A DNA stretch of 47,462 nt. Source: DASUEB01 sp036275295. GTDB taxonomy: Bacteria; Bacteroidota; Bacteroidia; Flavobacteriales_D; Luteibaculaceae. A program made the translations under genes and the position numbers. Numbering within the stretch: position 1 is the stretch's first letter; each line of letters begins with the position of its first letter. The stretch covers positions 1 to 47,462 of the forward strand of contig DASUEB010000111.1 in assembly GCA_036275295.1 (NCBI GenBank), read 5' to 3'. The notes beneath the pieces are model-generated. The model was not told where the DNA came from and made no database searches. It was given only the letters and a program-made list of their open reading frames with translations. Positions 16,119 to 24,723 of the stretch are shown one piece after another.

Positions 16119-17497
16119 CGACTCAAGTGTTCTATTATCTCAGTGAACGACAGAGGCAATTGCTCACCACTGGTCATGTTTTTCAGCACCGCAGTTCCCG
16201 ATTTCAACTCGCTTTCGCCAATGATGGCAACAAAAGGAACGGATCGATTGGCAGCATAGGCCATTTGTTTTTTAATCTTGGCCTGATCTGGGTACAGCTC
16301 GGCCGAAATACCCGATTTGCGCAACTGGTAAACCAATTTCGCACCAAAACGAGCCTCTTCCTCACCAAAGTGCACTACCAACACCGAAACACTCTGATTC
16401 AATTCGGCGGGAAATAGATTGAGTTCTTCTAGTACATCATAAATCCGATCTGCGCCAAAACTGATCCCTACCCCAGAAACTCCGGGTAATCCGAAAATAC
16501 CCGTCAAATCGTCGTAACGACCTCCCCCACATATGCTGCCTATCTGAACTCCTAGGGCTTTGACCTCAAAAATTGCTCCCGTATAATAATTTAGGCCTCT
16601 GGCCAAGGTCAGGTCAAGCTCCAAACGGCGGTCTGCTTTTTCGTCTACCAGTTTAGGCTCCACATCTCCCACCCACTCCAATACCTGCCGAAGTTCCTCC
16701 ACGCCTTTCAAGCCCACTTCTGATCCCGTCAGAAAAGATTGTAGAAACGCTAATTTTGAACTAAAGTCTCCCTCAAAATGAATCAAGGGCTGCAATTTTT
16801 CAATCGCCAAAGCGGCGACTCCTTTTTCAGCCAGCTCCTTGTTAACCCCATCCAAGCCAACCTTGTCGAGCTTGTCAATGGCCACGGTAATGTCTACTAT
16901 TTTGCTCGGTTCACCAATCACTTCGGCAATGCCTGCCAGCACCTTGCGATTGTTGAGTTTTATGGCAAAAGCTGGAATACCTAAATCAGAAAGGACCTGA
17001 TTGAACAGGGTGATCAATTCTACTTCATACACCAAGCTCTGACTGCCAACCACGTCGGCGTCGCATTGGTAAAACTCCCGGTATCTGCCTTTTTGGGGGC
17101 GATCAGCTCGCCAAACCGGTTGAATTTGAGACCGCTTAAAGGGCAAATTTAAGGTGTGCTGATGTTGCACCACAAAACGAGCAAACGGAACGGTAAGGTC
17201 GTATCGCAGCGCCTTCTCTGAAATGTGATTGGTAAGGGCCGTTGAAGCTGCATCCCCACTCAACCCCTCTGCACCCTTCAGGTAATCACCCGAATTGAGA
17301 ATTCGGAAAATTAACCGATCGCCCTCCTCACCGTACTTTCCCAACAGCGTATCGGTGAGCTCCATGGCAGGAGTCTCAATCGGATTGTAGCCGTAAAGGG
17401 AAAAATACTTGCGGATGGTTTGGAAGATGTAATTTCTTCGGGCCATTTCGCGGGGACCAAAATCTCGAGTTCCTTTCGGATTTGCGGGTTTTGCCAT
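16115..17497 (-). CDS. hisS: histidyl-tRNA synthetase
   Basis: The 460-aa class II aminoacyl-tRNA synthetase charges tRNA-His in the cytoplasm. Motif 1 region: GTRDFGPREMARRNYIFQTI. Motif 2: QIQPVWRADRPQKGRYREFYQCDAD. The histidine-specific segments are LARGLNYYTGAIFEV and GSICGGGRYDDLTG; motif 3 is GVGISFGADRIYDVL. A C-terminal anticodon-binding domain follows (VSVLVVHFGEEEARF ... LYPDQAKIKKQMAYANRS-like). The start MAKPANPKGTRDF is the family-typical N terminus. It is followed directly by hutH with an ATGA overlap, an odd pairing of histidine use and histidine breakdown. It is divergent from the DAACS symporter gene. Confidence 0.97.
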   Translation of the reverse strand: MAKPANPKGTRDFGPREMARRNYIFQTIRKYFSLYGYNPIETPAMELTDTLLGKYGEEGDRLIFRILNSGDYLKGAEGLSGDAASTALTNHISEKALRYDLTVPFARFVVQHQHTLNLPFKRSQIQPVWRADRPQKGRYREFYQCDADVVGSQSLVYEVELITLFNQVLSDLGIPAFAIKLNNRKVLAGIAEVIGEPSKIVDITVAIDKLDKVGLDGVNKELAEKGVAALAIEKLQPLIHFEGDFSSKLAFLQSFLTGSEVGLKGVEELRQVLEWVGDVEPKLVDEKADRRLELDLTLARGLNYYTGAIFEVKALGVQIGSICGGGRYDDLTGIFGLPGVSGVGISFGADRIYDVLEELNLFPAELNQSVSVLVVHFGEEEARFGAKLVYQLRKSGISAELYPDQAKIKKQMAYAANRSVPFVAIIGESELKSGTAVLKNMTSGEQLPLSFTEIIEHLSR

Positions 17498-17625
17498 GAT
17501 AATACGCTGGGTTTAGAGCTGGCAAAAATGCGATATTCTGCTCGTTTACCGAAACCCATCTTGTGCTTCGTAAGGCATATTTGCTCAATAACCCCTATTT
17601 TAGTGCGCCCTTGACCGCAGAATAT

Positions 17626-19050
17626 ATGAAAAATATTGGAAAAAAACAAATTACAACGGCCCTTTTGGTCGGAATGACGTTAAGCGTACTGACTTGGGCT
17701 GCAGGAAAGTACGGTGAAATCGCTTTTTGTCAAGGCGCCCTGTTTTCGGTTCTTAAGTATATCACGCTTGGCCTCCTGCTGACGGTAGCTGTTATGCGCA
17801 AAAATCTCACGTTCTGGATATTCACCGCCATGGCAGTAGGCATCGAGATCGGAGCCAGTTTTCCCGAGATAGCCCTCAAACTCAAAGTGCTGAGCGACAT
17901 TTTTCTGCGATTGATCAAAACCATTATCGCACCGTTGATTTTCGCTACCCTCGTGGTTGGCATTGCCGGACACAGCAATATCAAGCAGGTGGGACGTATG
18001 GGGCTCAAATCCATACTTTATTTCGAATTGGTTACCACTGTGGCCTTGGTCATCGGACTGGTAGCCATCAACCTAACTCAAGCGGGCAAAGGAGCCGAAA
18101 TGAAAGCCCAAACCACTCAAGTGGAAAAAGCCAACAAGCTGCTCGAGCAAAACCATACACACGACGTTATCCTCGATATTTTTCCCGAAAACATTGCTAA
18201 ATCGGTGGCCGACAACCAAGTGTTGCAAATTGTGGTTTTCTCCATTGTTTTTGGTATCGGATTGGCTATGGTAAAAACCGCGCGCAAACAAATCATGCTC
18301 GACTTCACCGAGTCGCTGTCGGAGGTGATGTTCAAATTCACCGATTTGGTCATGCTGACGGCACCCTTCGCTGTTGGTGGAGCTATCGCTTACTCGGTAG
18401 CTAATTTGGGCTTCGATGTACTCAAAAACCTCCTTATGCTGGTGGGAACCTTGTACGCCGCATTAGTTGTGTTTGTCTTGGGCATTTTGCTGCCTATTGC
18501 TCTGTTGATCAAACTGCCTATAAAGCGATTCCTACAGACCATCTCTGAGCCGGTATCCATTGCTTTCGCCACAGCCAGTTCCGAGGCGGCGTTGCCCAAA
18601 GCCATGGAAAACCTAGAACGATTCGGAGTTCCGCGAAAAATCGTTGCCTTTGTGCTGCCTACTGGTTACAGCTTCAACCTCGACGGAACTACGCTATACC
18701 TCTCGCTTGCCTCCGTTTTTATCGCCCAGGCCAGCGGTATCGACCTCAGCATAGGTGAGCAAATTCAAATGTGCCTTATTCTTATGCTAACCAGTAAAGG
18801 AGTTGCAGGCGTCAGAGGTGCTTCTTTCCTCATTCTAGTGAGTACGGTCTCTTCATTGGGATTGGATCCGCAGAAAGCCTTTGCCATTTTGGCCGTTGAT
18901 GCCCTGATGGATATGGCTCGCACCGCTGTTAACGTAACTGGCAATTGCTTGGCAGCCGCAGTGGTGGCGAGATGGGAAGGCGAATTGGACACTTCGGGTG
19001 AATTGGTACTCTCTGAAAACAACACCCTTGCAAGTCCTCAAGCGCATTGA
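17626..19050 (+). CDS. dicarboxylate/amino acid:cation symporter (DAACS)
   Basis: The 474-aa inner-membrane transporter belongs to the DAACS/GltP-DctA family. The ATG at 17626 is preferred because upstream residues lie in the hisS promoter region. Landmarks are FLRLIKTIIAPLIFATLVVGIAG, the substrate loop FATASSEAALPKAMENL (equivalent to the serine-rich hairpin 1), PTGYSFNLDGTTLYLSLA with the NMDGT-like core as NLDGT, hairpin 2 as TSKGVAGVRGASFLIL, and DALMDMARTAVNVTGN with the Asp and Asn that bind the substrate amino group. The arginine in MARTAVNVTGN is usual for acidic amino acid or dicarboxylate substrates. It uses Na+ or H+. The 3' end overlaps a downstream small membrane protein gene by 53 bp. 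Confidence 0.95.
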   Translation: MKNIGKKQITTALLVGMTLSVLTWAAGKYGEIAFCQGALFSVLKYITLGLLLTVAVMRKNLTFWIFTAMAVGIEIGASFPEIALKLKVLSDIFLRLIKTIIAPLIFATLVVGIAGHSNIKQVGRMGLKSILYFELVTTVALVIGLVAINLTQAGKGAEMKAQTTQVEKANKLLEQNHTHDVILDIFPENIAKSVADNQVLQIVVFSIVFGIGLAMVKTARKQIMLDFTESLSEVMFKFTDLVMLTAPFAVGGAIAYSVANLGFDVLKNLLMLVGTLYAALVVFVLGILLPIALLIKLPIKRFLQTISEPVSIAFATASSEAALPKAMENLERFGVPRKIVAFVLPTGYSFNLDGTTLYLSLASVFIAQASGIDLSIGEQIQMCLILMLTSKGVAGVRGASFLILVSTVSSLGLDPQKAFAILAVDALMDMARTAVNVTGNCLAAAVVARWEGELDTSGELVLSENNTLASPQAH

Positions 19051-19477
19051 ACAGGGGTTTGATCTGCTCCTGCCGCTGGCTCCCATTTTAGTTAGCCTGC
19101 AGAACCAGTGGATCCCTACTCATCTGCTGTTGGGGATTTCCGCTTGCGGAGCCATTATACATTTGTTTTGGGCTTTGGTTTCCCCTCGAACATGGAAATA
19201 TCACCCCATGCAAGAACAGTGGTCAGCCCAGCAAACCTTTCAATTTAAACTGTTTCAATTGTCTGCTGCTCTCAGCTGGATCGCCGTTCTCACCTTCAGC
19301 GGCGGCGAGGGATCCTCTGCTTTTAGCTACACGGTAATCTTGCTGCTAGCCGCCTTGATTCCCTTCTTCATTCGGCCCGCAGCTCAATCCAAAACCTACC
19401 CGTCGAAATCGCTGTTGGTTAGGAGCGTACTGATCGCCTTCACCAATCTACTTTTGCTGATCCTAACGCGCGGATAA
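18998..19477 (+). CDS. small membrane protein of unknown function
   Basis: A GTG start at 18998 gives 159 residues; the start lies within the 3' end of the symporter gene, so it is not certain. Four hydrophobic stretches are visible: LLLPLAPILVSL, HLLLGISACGAIIHLFWALV, FKLFQLSAALSWIAVLTF and YTVILLLAALIPFFI, with a final short helix (VLIAFTNLLLLILT). I do not recognise the family. It is on the same strand as the symporter and is followed by a strong terminator, so both probably sit on one mRNA. Confidence 0.6.
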   Translation: MNWYSLKTTPLQVLKRIEQGFDLLLPLAPILVSLQNQWIPTHLLLGISACGAIIHLFWALVSPRTWKYHPMQEQWSAQQTFQFKLFQLSAALSWIAVLTFSGGEGSSAFSYTVILLLAALIPFFIRPAAQSKTYPSKSLLVRSVLIAFTNLLLLILTRG

Positions 19478-19500
19478 ATAGAAAATTAACTGCGCTAAAA

Positions 19501-19552
19501 AAAACCGTGTGAGAAACGGGTTTGTTCAACTCATTTCAATTCACACGGTTTT
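19501..19552. terminator. bidirectional terminator between convergent genes
   Basis: AAAACCGTGTGA at 19501-19512 pairs with TCACACGGTTTT at 19541-19552; A and T runs flank the stem on both strands. The 28-nt loop can form a small inner hairpin (GAAAC / GTTT). It separates the plus-strand membrane protein gene from ettA on the minus strand. Confidence 0.75.
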
Positions 19553-19634
19553 ACTATCTGGGTAACTTTTGCGCTCTATTCTTCACATCACCGGCAAGAG
19601 ACCTTGGATTGAGATGATGGGTCTGATCCGCGGT

Positions 19635-21323
19635 TTACCTCACCAACTTTTTGTACTTAATTCGGGTGGGGCCTGTGTCACCCAGACGCTTTTTCTTGTT
19701 CTCCTCGTATTCGCTGTAGCTCCCTTCGAAGAAATACACCGATGAGTTGCCCTCAAAAGCCAAAATATGGGTCGCAATTCGATCCAAAAACCATCGGTCG
19801 TGACTGATAACCACCGCGCATCCCGCAAAATTCTCAATACCTTCTTCTAAGGCTCGCAAGGTATTTACATCCAGATCGTTGGTTGGCTCATCGAGCAACA
19901 ACACGTTGGCCTCGGTCTTCAGCGTCATGGCCAGATGCAGCCTGTTTCGCTCACCACCCGACAATACGCCTACTTTTTTGTTTTGATCGGGGCCGTTAAA
20001 GTTAAATCGAGACACGTAAGCCCTCGAGTTCATTTTGTTACCGCCAATTTCAATAATTTCGTTTCCACCGCTCACTACTTCCCAAACGGTTTTGTTGGGA
20101 TCAAGTTCCTTGTGCGTTTGGTCTACATAACCAATCTTAACCGTATCCCCCACCTTGAATTCACCAGTGTCTGGGGTTTCTTCACCCATAATCATGCGGA
20201 ATAAGGTGGTCTTACCTGCTCCGTTGGGTCCAATAATACCAACAATGCCCGCAGGGGGTAAGCTAAATTGCAGGTTTTCATATAGGAGTCTGTCCCCGTA
20301 ACCCTTGGCCACACCAACTGCTTCAATAACGTTATTGCCCAATCGCGGACCATTGGGAATAGGCAATTCCAACACGGCTTCTTTCTCGGCAAAGCCCTCT
20401 GAAGCCATCTTGTCGTAATTCTGCAAACGAGCCTTGCTCTTGGCTTGGCGGCCTTTGGCGCCTTGACGCACCCAATCGAGCTCGCGCTCCAATATTTTAC
20501 GTCGCTTGCTTTCCGTTTTCTCCTCCTGAGCCAATCGCTTTGACTTTTGATCCAACCAGCTGCTGTAATTGCCTTTCCAGGGAATGCCTTCGCCGCGATC
20601 CAACTCCAAAATCCAGCCGGCCACGTTATCAAGGAAATAACGGTCGTGAGTCACACACAATACGGTTCCTTTGTATTCGTGCAAGTGCTGTTCAAGCCAT
20701 TGAACCGATTCGGCATCCAAGTGGTTGGTAGGTTCGTCGAGCAACAGAACGTCGGGTTGTTGCAACAACAATCGGCAAAGGGCCACTCTTCGGCGCTCTC
20801 CTCCGCTGAGGTTTGCAACCGAGGCATCGCCTTCGGGACAGCGAAGAGCATCCATGGCTACCTCCAATTTGTTGTCGAGGTTCCACGCATCCAGCTGATC
20901 AATTTTTTCCTGTACCTCAGCCTGTCGCGCAATGAGCTTATCCATCTTGTCGGGATCATTAAGTATTTCCTCATCTCCGAACTTATTGTTGATTTCATCA
21001 AACTCAGCCAACAGATCAACAATGGGTTGAACCCCTTCGCGGACGATTTCAATTACCGTCTTACTCGCATCTAGCTCCGGCTCTTGCGGCAGGTAACCCA
21101 CCGAATATCCCGGACTCCATACCACATCGCCTTGAAAGTTTTTGTCGATTCCCGCGATGATGCGCATCACGGTTGATTTACCTGCCCCGTTGAGACCGAG
21201 GATACCAATCTTAGCTCCGTAAAAGAAACTCAGGTAAATGTCTTTGAGAATATGTTTGCCTTGAGGTGTGGTCTTGTTGACCTTCACCATCGAAAAAATG
21301 ACTTTTTTGTCGTCTGCTGACAT
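19635..21323 (-). CDS. ettA: energy-dependent translational throttle protein EttA (ABC-F)
   Basis: The 562-aa soluble ABC-F protein has two ATPase cassettes: Walker A GLNGAGKST (residues 43-51), signature NLSGGERRRVALCRLLL and Walker B VLLLDEPTNHLD in the first; Walker A GPNGAGKTT (about 360), signature VLSGGERNRLHLAMTL and VLLLDEPTNDLD in the second. The EttA-type arm sequence and the PWKGNYSSWLDQKSKR linker between the cassettes separate it from Uup and drug-resistance ABC-F proteins. EttA binds the ribosomal E site and gates entry into elongation according to the ADP:ATP ratio. The ATG at 21323 (MSADDKKVIF) is preferred over one 21 bp upstream. Confidence 0.95.
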   Translation of the reverse strand: MSADDKKVIFSMVKVNKTTPQGKHILKDIYLSFFYGAKIGILGLNGAGKSTVMRIIAGIDKNFQGDVVWSPGYSVGYLPQEPELDASKTVIEIVREGVQPIVDLLAEFDEINNKFGDEEILNDPDKMDKLIARQAEVQEKIDQLDAWNLDNKLEVAMDALRCPEGDASVANLSGGERRRVALCRLLLQQPDVLLLDEPTNHLDAESVQWLEQHLHEYKGTVLCVTHDRYFLDNVAGWILELDRGEGIPWKGNYSSWLDQKSKRLAQEEKTESKRRKILERELDWVRQGAKGRQAKSKARLQNYDKMASEGFAEKEAVLELPIPNGPRLGNNVIEAVGVAKGYGDRLLYENLQFSLPPAGIVGIIGPNGAGKTTLFRMIMGEETPDTGEFKVGDTVKIGYVDQTHKELDPNKTVWEVVSGGNEIIEIGGNKMNSRAYVSRFNFNGPDQNKKVGVLSGGERNRLHLAMTLKTEANVLLLDEPTNDLDVNTLRALEEGIENFAGCAVVISHDRWFLDRIATHILAFEGNSSVYFFEGSYSEYEENKKKRLGDTGPTRIKYKKLVR

Positions 21324-21413
21324 AGTGAAAGAATTGAGGGGCAAATATCAACAAAAGATCGATTGCAACTCCCCCGCGCCTTGTCGGCGATCTGGGTATG
21401 CAAAACATCCTCT

Positions 21414-21430
21414 TTAAGAAATTGTTAAGA
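21414..21430. promoter_or_regulatory. TTAAGA-N5-TTAAGA direct repeat, possible Pho-box-like site
   Basis: TTAAGA at 21414-21419 and again at 21425-21430, exactly 11 bp apart; identity extends over TTAAGAAAT in both copies. The spacing equals that of the TTAACA repeats upstream of pit and the porin, but the sequence is weaker and it lies 91 bp from the ettA start and 230 bp from exbB. Confidence 0.35.
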
Positions 21431-21611
21431 AATGCCAAAACACGCCGACTGGATTCAAAGCAAAGATGCAAAGCTGGCTTGGGTAAGCAACTGAAAGTGA
21501 AAAATTAGAATACGAAATCAGAAGCTAAAGACGTTTCTGAAAATAGAATGTTGGTGCGGTTATTTTTTTCACAGATGATTTCAACAAGGCTTTTTGGAAA
21601 TGATAAAAATG

Positions 21612-21619
21612 TATTTTCG
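21612..21619 (+). promoter_or_regulatory. -7 element TATTTTCG before exbB
   Basis: TATTTTCG matches TAnnTTTG with one mismatch, 40 bp before the exbB ATG. A TTTG at 21593-21596 is only 15 bp upstream, shorter than ideal. Likely promoter of the exbB-exbD-exbD-tonB operon. Confidence 0.45.
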
Positions 21620-21659
21620 CATCCGTTAACTAAAAAAATACTAATCAAAAATCGGTAAC

Positions 21660-22469
21660 ATGAGTAATGCTAAAGCAGGTAAAACCGACGCGAATGCACT
21701 TTTCGCCTTGGTATCCATTCCGGTAGCCATTGTAGTGGCAACCCTAATTTATATGTTTGTTCTCGGTAACGAGGCGAATTTCGAAGACGGCGATGTTACA
21801 GGTGGTCACCCGCTTAACCTAATGGGAACCATTCACAAAGGAGGTTTCATTGTACCCATTTTGATTTCGGTGAACTTGATCATTTTGATCTTCTCTATCG
21901 AGCGTTTCATCACCATCGCTAAAGCTAAAGGCAAAGGATCTGTTGAGGCTTTCATCGCTCGTGTTCGCGAAATGATTGGTCGTCAGCAACTTGACGCTGC
22001 TATCAGCGAGTGCGACAAACAAAAAGGTTCTTTGGCCAACGTATTGCGTTCTGGTCTTGAGAAGTACAAAGAGGTGGAGCACGACAGCAACATCGGTAAA
22101 GATGAGAAAATTGCTGCCATCCAGAAAGAATTGGAAGAGGCTACTACCCTAGAGCTTCCCATGTTGTCTAAAAACTTGGTGATCCTTTCTACCTGTGCGT
22201 CGATTTCTACCCTTATCGGTCTTATTGGTACCGTATTTGGTATGATCCGCGCGTTTGCGGCTCTTGCGCAAGCAGGTGCTCCTGATGCAGTAGCTCTTTC
22301 AACGGGTATCTCTGAGGCTCTTATTAACACAGCTTTGGGTATCATTGGTTCTACCATCGCCATTATCATGTACAACTACTTCAGCAACCGCATCGACACC
22401 CTGACTTACGGTATCGACGAGGCTGGTTTCAGCTTGGTACAGTCGTTCAACGCGACCCACAAGAAATAA
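21660..22469 (+). CDS. exbB: MotA/TolQ/ExbB proton channel protein
   Basis: The 269-aa inner-membrane protein is the proton-channel partner of ExbD and TonB. It has an extra N-terminal span (FALVSIPVAIVVATLIYMFV) before the classic three. The span GGFIVPILISVNLIILIFSIERFI starts the family core, followed by a cytoplasmic domain (VEAFIARVREMIGRQQLDAAISECDKQKG). Then come the paired helices LVILSTCASISTLIGLIGTVFGMIRAF and ISEALINTALGIIGSTIAIIMYNYF, with the conserved T-x-x-G-x-x-x-x-x and A-L-x-x-T-x-x-G patterns that line the ion path. It heads a run of seven same-strand genes and uses proton flow to drive TonB-dependent outer-membrane uptake. Confidence 0.92.
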   Translation: MSNAKAGKTDANALFALVSIPVAIVVATLIYMFVLGNEANFEDGDVTGGHPLNLMGTIHKGGFIVPILISVNLIILIFSIERFITIAKAKGKGSVEAFIARVREMIGRQQLDAAISECDKQKGSLANVLRSGLEKYKEVEHDSNIGKDEKIAAIQKELEEATTLELPMLSKNLVILSTCASISTLIGLIGTVFGMIRAFAALAQAGAPDAVALSTGISEALINTALGIIGSTIAIIMYNYFSNRIDTLTYGIDEAGFSLVQSFNATHKK

Positions 22470-22501
22470 TCTTTTTCCGAATCACTCGTTAAGATAACAC
22501 T

Positions 22502-23152
22502 ATGCCAAAAATTAAAATGCCTAGAAGCAGCCCCTCATTGGACATGACTCCAATGGTGGATCTTGCTTTCTTGCTGGTAACATTCTTTATGCTTACCACC
22601 AAGTTTAGGGCAGCTGAGGCAGTAGTTGTCGACACTCCTTCTTCTACATCTAACATCATTCTTCCTGAAAATGTCATGCTGATTACCGTTGACACCGCAG
22701 GAAGGGTCTTCTACGAGATTTCAGGTCGCGATGTTCGCACCACTCTACTCGATCGGATGGGCGAATTATACAAAATCCAGTTCACCGAAGAAGACAAGCA
22801 GCGTTTTGCCGTGATGACCATGTTTGGTCAGCCGATGAAAAACATCAAAGCATATCTCGCTGCCGATGAGAGAGGAAGAAAAGAAATGGATCTAACAACC
22901 AAGGGTATTCCAACCGACTCGTTGGACAACCAATTGGGACAGTGGATCATGGAAGGATATCGCGCTGCTGCAGCTGACGGTGCCAACAAAGGCATCGATC
23001 CTAAGAGCGACAAAGCCCTGCGTTTTGCTATCAAAGCCGACGGCAAAACCAATTACAACAAAGTGAAGAAAGTTATCCAAACCTTCAAGGAGAGAGAAAT
23101 TTTCAGGTTTAACCTGATTACCAACCTCGAAACTGAAGGCGGCGAAAGTTAA
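22502..23152 (+). CDS. exbD: ExbD/TolR-family protein, first copy
   Basis: The 216-aa protein has one N-terminal membrane helix with the proton-binding aspartate in LDMTPMVDLAFLLVTFFML (D20), then a periplasmic domain. The domain is longer than in E. coli ExbD: an insertion (about 95-165) with ADERGRKEMDLTTKGIP and QWIMEGYRAAAADGANKG precedes the canonical end FAIKADGKTNYNKVKKVI. The insertion is typical of Bacteroidota ExbD pairs. It starts 32 bp after exbB and is followed 23 bp later by a second exbD gene; the two copies probably form a heterodimer in the ExbB pentamer. Confidence 0.92.
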   Translation: MPKIKMPRSSPSLDMTPMVDLAFLLVTFFMLTTKFRAAEAVVVDTPSSTSNIILPENVMLITVDTAGRVFYEISGRDVRTTLLDRMGELYKIQFTEEDKQRFAVMTMFGQPMKNIKAYLAADERGRKEMDLTTKGIPTDSLDNQLGQWIMEGYRAAAADGANKGIDPKSDKALRFAIKADGKTNYNKVKKVIQTFKEREIFRFNLITNLETEGGES

Positions 23153-23175
23153 AAACCTCTTAAAACCATTACGAC

Positions 23176-23856
23176 ATGGCACAAATGAATACCGACGAAG
23201 CCGGCGGTGGCGGAGGGAAAGGGAAACACCAGAAAAAACGGGCGAAGAAATCGTCGACCAACGTCGACATGACCCCCATGGTTGACTTGGCATTCCTACT
23301 TTTGACCTTCTTCATGTTGGCCACTACGTTTAGTAAACCCAAAACTTTGGAGATTACCTTCCCCAAAGATGCCGAGAACAAAGAACAAAAGGTGAAAATT
23401 CCAGATGAATTGGCCACCACCTTCTTGATCGGCGAGGAAACAGACGAAGTGTATTATTACAACGGTAAATTTCAACCAGATACCACCAAATTCCAGAAAT
23501 TGAGCTTAGCCAAGGACGGAATTCGCAAATTCTTGTTGAACAAAAACCGAGACATCGATAACGAAATAAAAGAGCTTGAGAAAAAGTTTAAAGCCGGTCA
23601 ACTGGCCGACTCAACCTTTACTCGCTTGCGCTCAGCTGCAAAAGGAAAGATCACAGCACCGTTTGTGATTGTTAAAACTTGCAAACTGTCGAAATACAAA
23701 ACCGTTATCGACGTTATTGATGAACTGAACATCTGCAACGTGGGTAAATACGCGGTGGTAGATATGTCAGATGCGGAACTGTATCCGTTCTACCAGATTG
23801 TTAAACCGGAACTCGTTGGAGGCGCTGCGGCAAGCCCAACTGCTTCCACTAATTGA
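23176..23856 (+). CDS. ExbD/TolR-family protein, second copy
   Basis: The 226-aa paralogue of the upstream gene has a Gly-rich and Lys-rich cytoplasmic start (GGGGGKGKHQKKRAKK), then one helix with the channel aspartate in VDMTPMVDLAFLLLTFFML (D36). The periplasmic part starts with KPKTLEITFPKD, includes a charged coiled-coil-like segment (RDIDNEIKELEKKFKAGQLADS) and ends with the conserved KYKTVIDVIDELNICNVGKYAVVDM. The two copies share little outside the membrane helix and the last 60 residues, so the duplication is old. It is followed 9 bp later by tonB. Confidence 0.92.
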   Translation: MAQMNTDEAGGGGGKGKHQKKRAKKSSTNVDMTPMVDLAFLLLTFFMLATTFSKPKTLEITFPKDAENKEQKVKIPDELATTFLIGEETDEVYYYNGKFQPDTTKFQKLSLAKDGIRKFLLNKNRDIDNEIKELEKKFKAGQLADSTFTRLRSAAKGKITAPFVIVKTCKLSKYKTVIDVIDELNICNVGKYAVVDMSDAELYPFYQIVKPELVGGAAASPTASTN

Positions 23857-23865
23857 TTGTAACGC

Positions 23866-24720
23866 ATGATAGCTTGGATAATAGTAGTTTTACTCTTCCT
23901 GGTTGTAGTTACAGCCATGTCGGTAGATTTCGGTTGGACCAACGTTACAACTGAACAGCGAAACAGCATCGTTTTCGAAGAGAAGAACAAAACATATGGA
24001 GCTTTTCAATTGAGAAAAGAATACAATCGCGTGTTGACCATTGCAACCATTGCATCAGCCGCTTTTGCCATCATCTCAACAGCAGCTCCCGTGTTCCTCA
24101 ACTTTGAAGAAGAGGCGATGGACGAAAAATTGGTGACCATGGACAACGTGAAGCTAGAAGCTCCGCCCCCCACCAACAAAGAAGAGCCACCACCGCCACC
24201 ACCGCCACCGCCACCACCACCCATGATCAAGCAGATTCAGTTCACTGAACCTGAGGTTACGGAAGAAGAAGTGGTTGAAATTCCACCTCAGCAGGACGAT
24301 ACCAAGAATGTTAAGGTTGGTACCGAAACCACCGAGGGCGAAGAAACAGGAATTGCACCGATTGATCCAGGCCCATCGGCCATCGATCCAGATGAAGGCA
24401 AAGTATTTACCTTCGTTGAGCAACAACCAGCCTTCCCAGGCGGAGATGAAGCGCTTCTGAAATACTTGGGTTCTAACATCAAATATCCAGAAATGGAGAA
24501 AGACAATGGAATCTCAGGAACCGTTTACCTGACCTTCGTGGTTGACAAAAACGGACAGATCAGCGACGTGAAAGAAGCTCGTGGAGTTAAAGGTGGACCG
24601 GGACTCACCCGCGAGGCGATTCGAGTGGTGAAAACCATGCCTCAATGGAAACCTGGTAAAATGAACGGAAAATCAGTTGCCGTTCAATACAACCTACCTG
24701 TTAAATTTGTATTGCGCTAA
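23866..24720 (+). CDS. tonB: energy transducer TonB
   Basis: The 284-aa protein links ExbB/ExbD to outer-membrane receptors. After an N-terminal cytoplasmic part with EKNKTYGAFQLRKEYNR, common in Bacteroidota TonB proteins, comes a membrane helix (IATIASAAFAIISTAAPVF). A proline-rich periplasmic spacer with twelve consecutive prolines and an acidic stretch (EPEVTEEEVVEIPPQQDD) follows, and then the TonB C-terminal domain (FPGGDEALLKYLGSNIKYP ... GTVYLTFVVDKNGQISDVK ... VVKTMPQWKPGKMNGKSV). The ATG at 23866 adds a short hydrophobic lead (IAWIIVVLLFLVVVTA); a start at 23917 (MSVDFGWTNVT) resembles the usual family N terminus and may be the true one. Confidence 0.93.
   Translation: MIAWIIVVLLFLVVVTAMSVDFGWTNVTTEQRNSIVFEEKNKTYGAFQLRKEYNRVLTIATIASAAFAIISTAAPVFLNFEEEAMDEKLVTMDNVKLEAPPPTNKEEPPPPPPPPPPPPMIKQIQFTEPEVTEEEVVEIPPQQDDTKNVKVGTETTEGEETGIAPIDPGPSAIDPDEGKVFTFVEQQPAFPGGDEALLKYLGSNIKYPEMEKDNGISGTVYLTFVVDKNGQISDVKEARGVKGGPGLTREAIRVVKTMPQWKPGKMNGKSVAVQYNLPVKFVLR
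24187..24222 (+). repeat. CCA/CCG trinucleotide run coding polyproline
   Basis: Twelve tandem proline codons, a mix of CCA, CCG and CCC, form a low-complexity tract inside tonB. It codes the stiff spacer that crosses the periplasm. Codon mixing makes slippage less likely than in a pure repeat. Confidence 0.85.
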
Positions 24721-24723
24721 ACA

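Larger units (their letters stand above)
21324..21659. other. divergent intergenic region ettA / exbB
   Basis: About 335 bp without a convincing gene between the divergent starts of ettA and exbB. It holds a direct repeat of TTAAGA with an 11-bp period (21414-21430) and, nearer to exbB, a TATTTTCG promoter element. The AT content rises toward exbB. No stable RNA was recognised. Confidence 0.7.

Noticed and set aside
20547..21074. 175-codon plus-strand frame inside ettA
   Set aside because: It is a shadow of the ettA gene; ettA has complete ABC-F motifs on the other strand.
24187..24222. CCA/CCG run as a phase-variable repeat
   Set aside because: The tract is a mixture of proline codons rather than a pure repeat and codes a normal TonB spacer.
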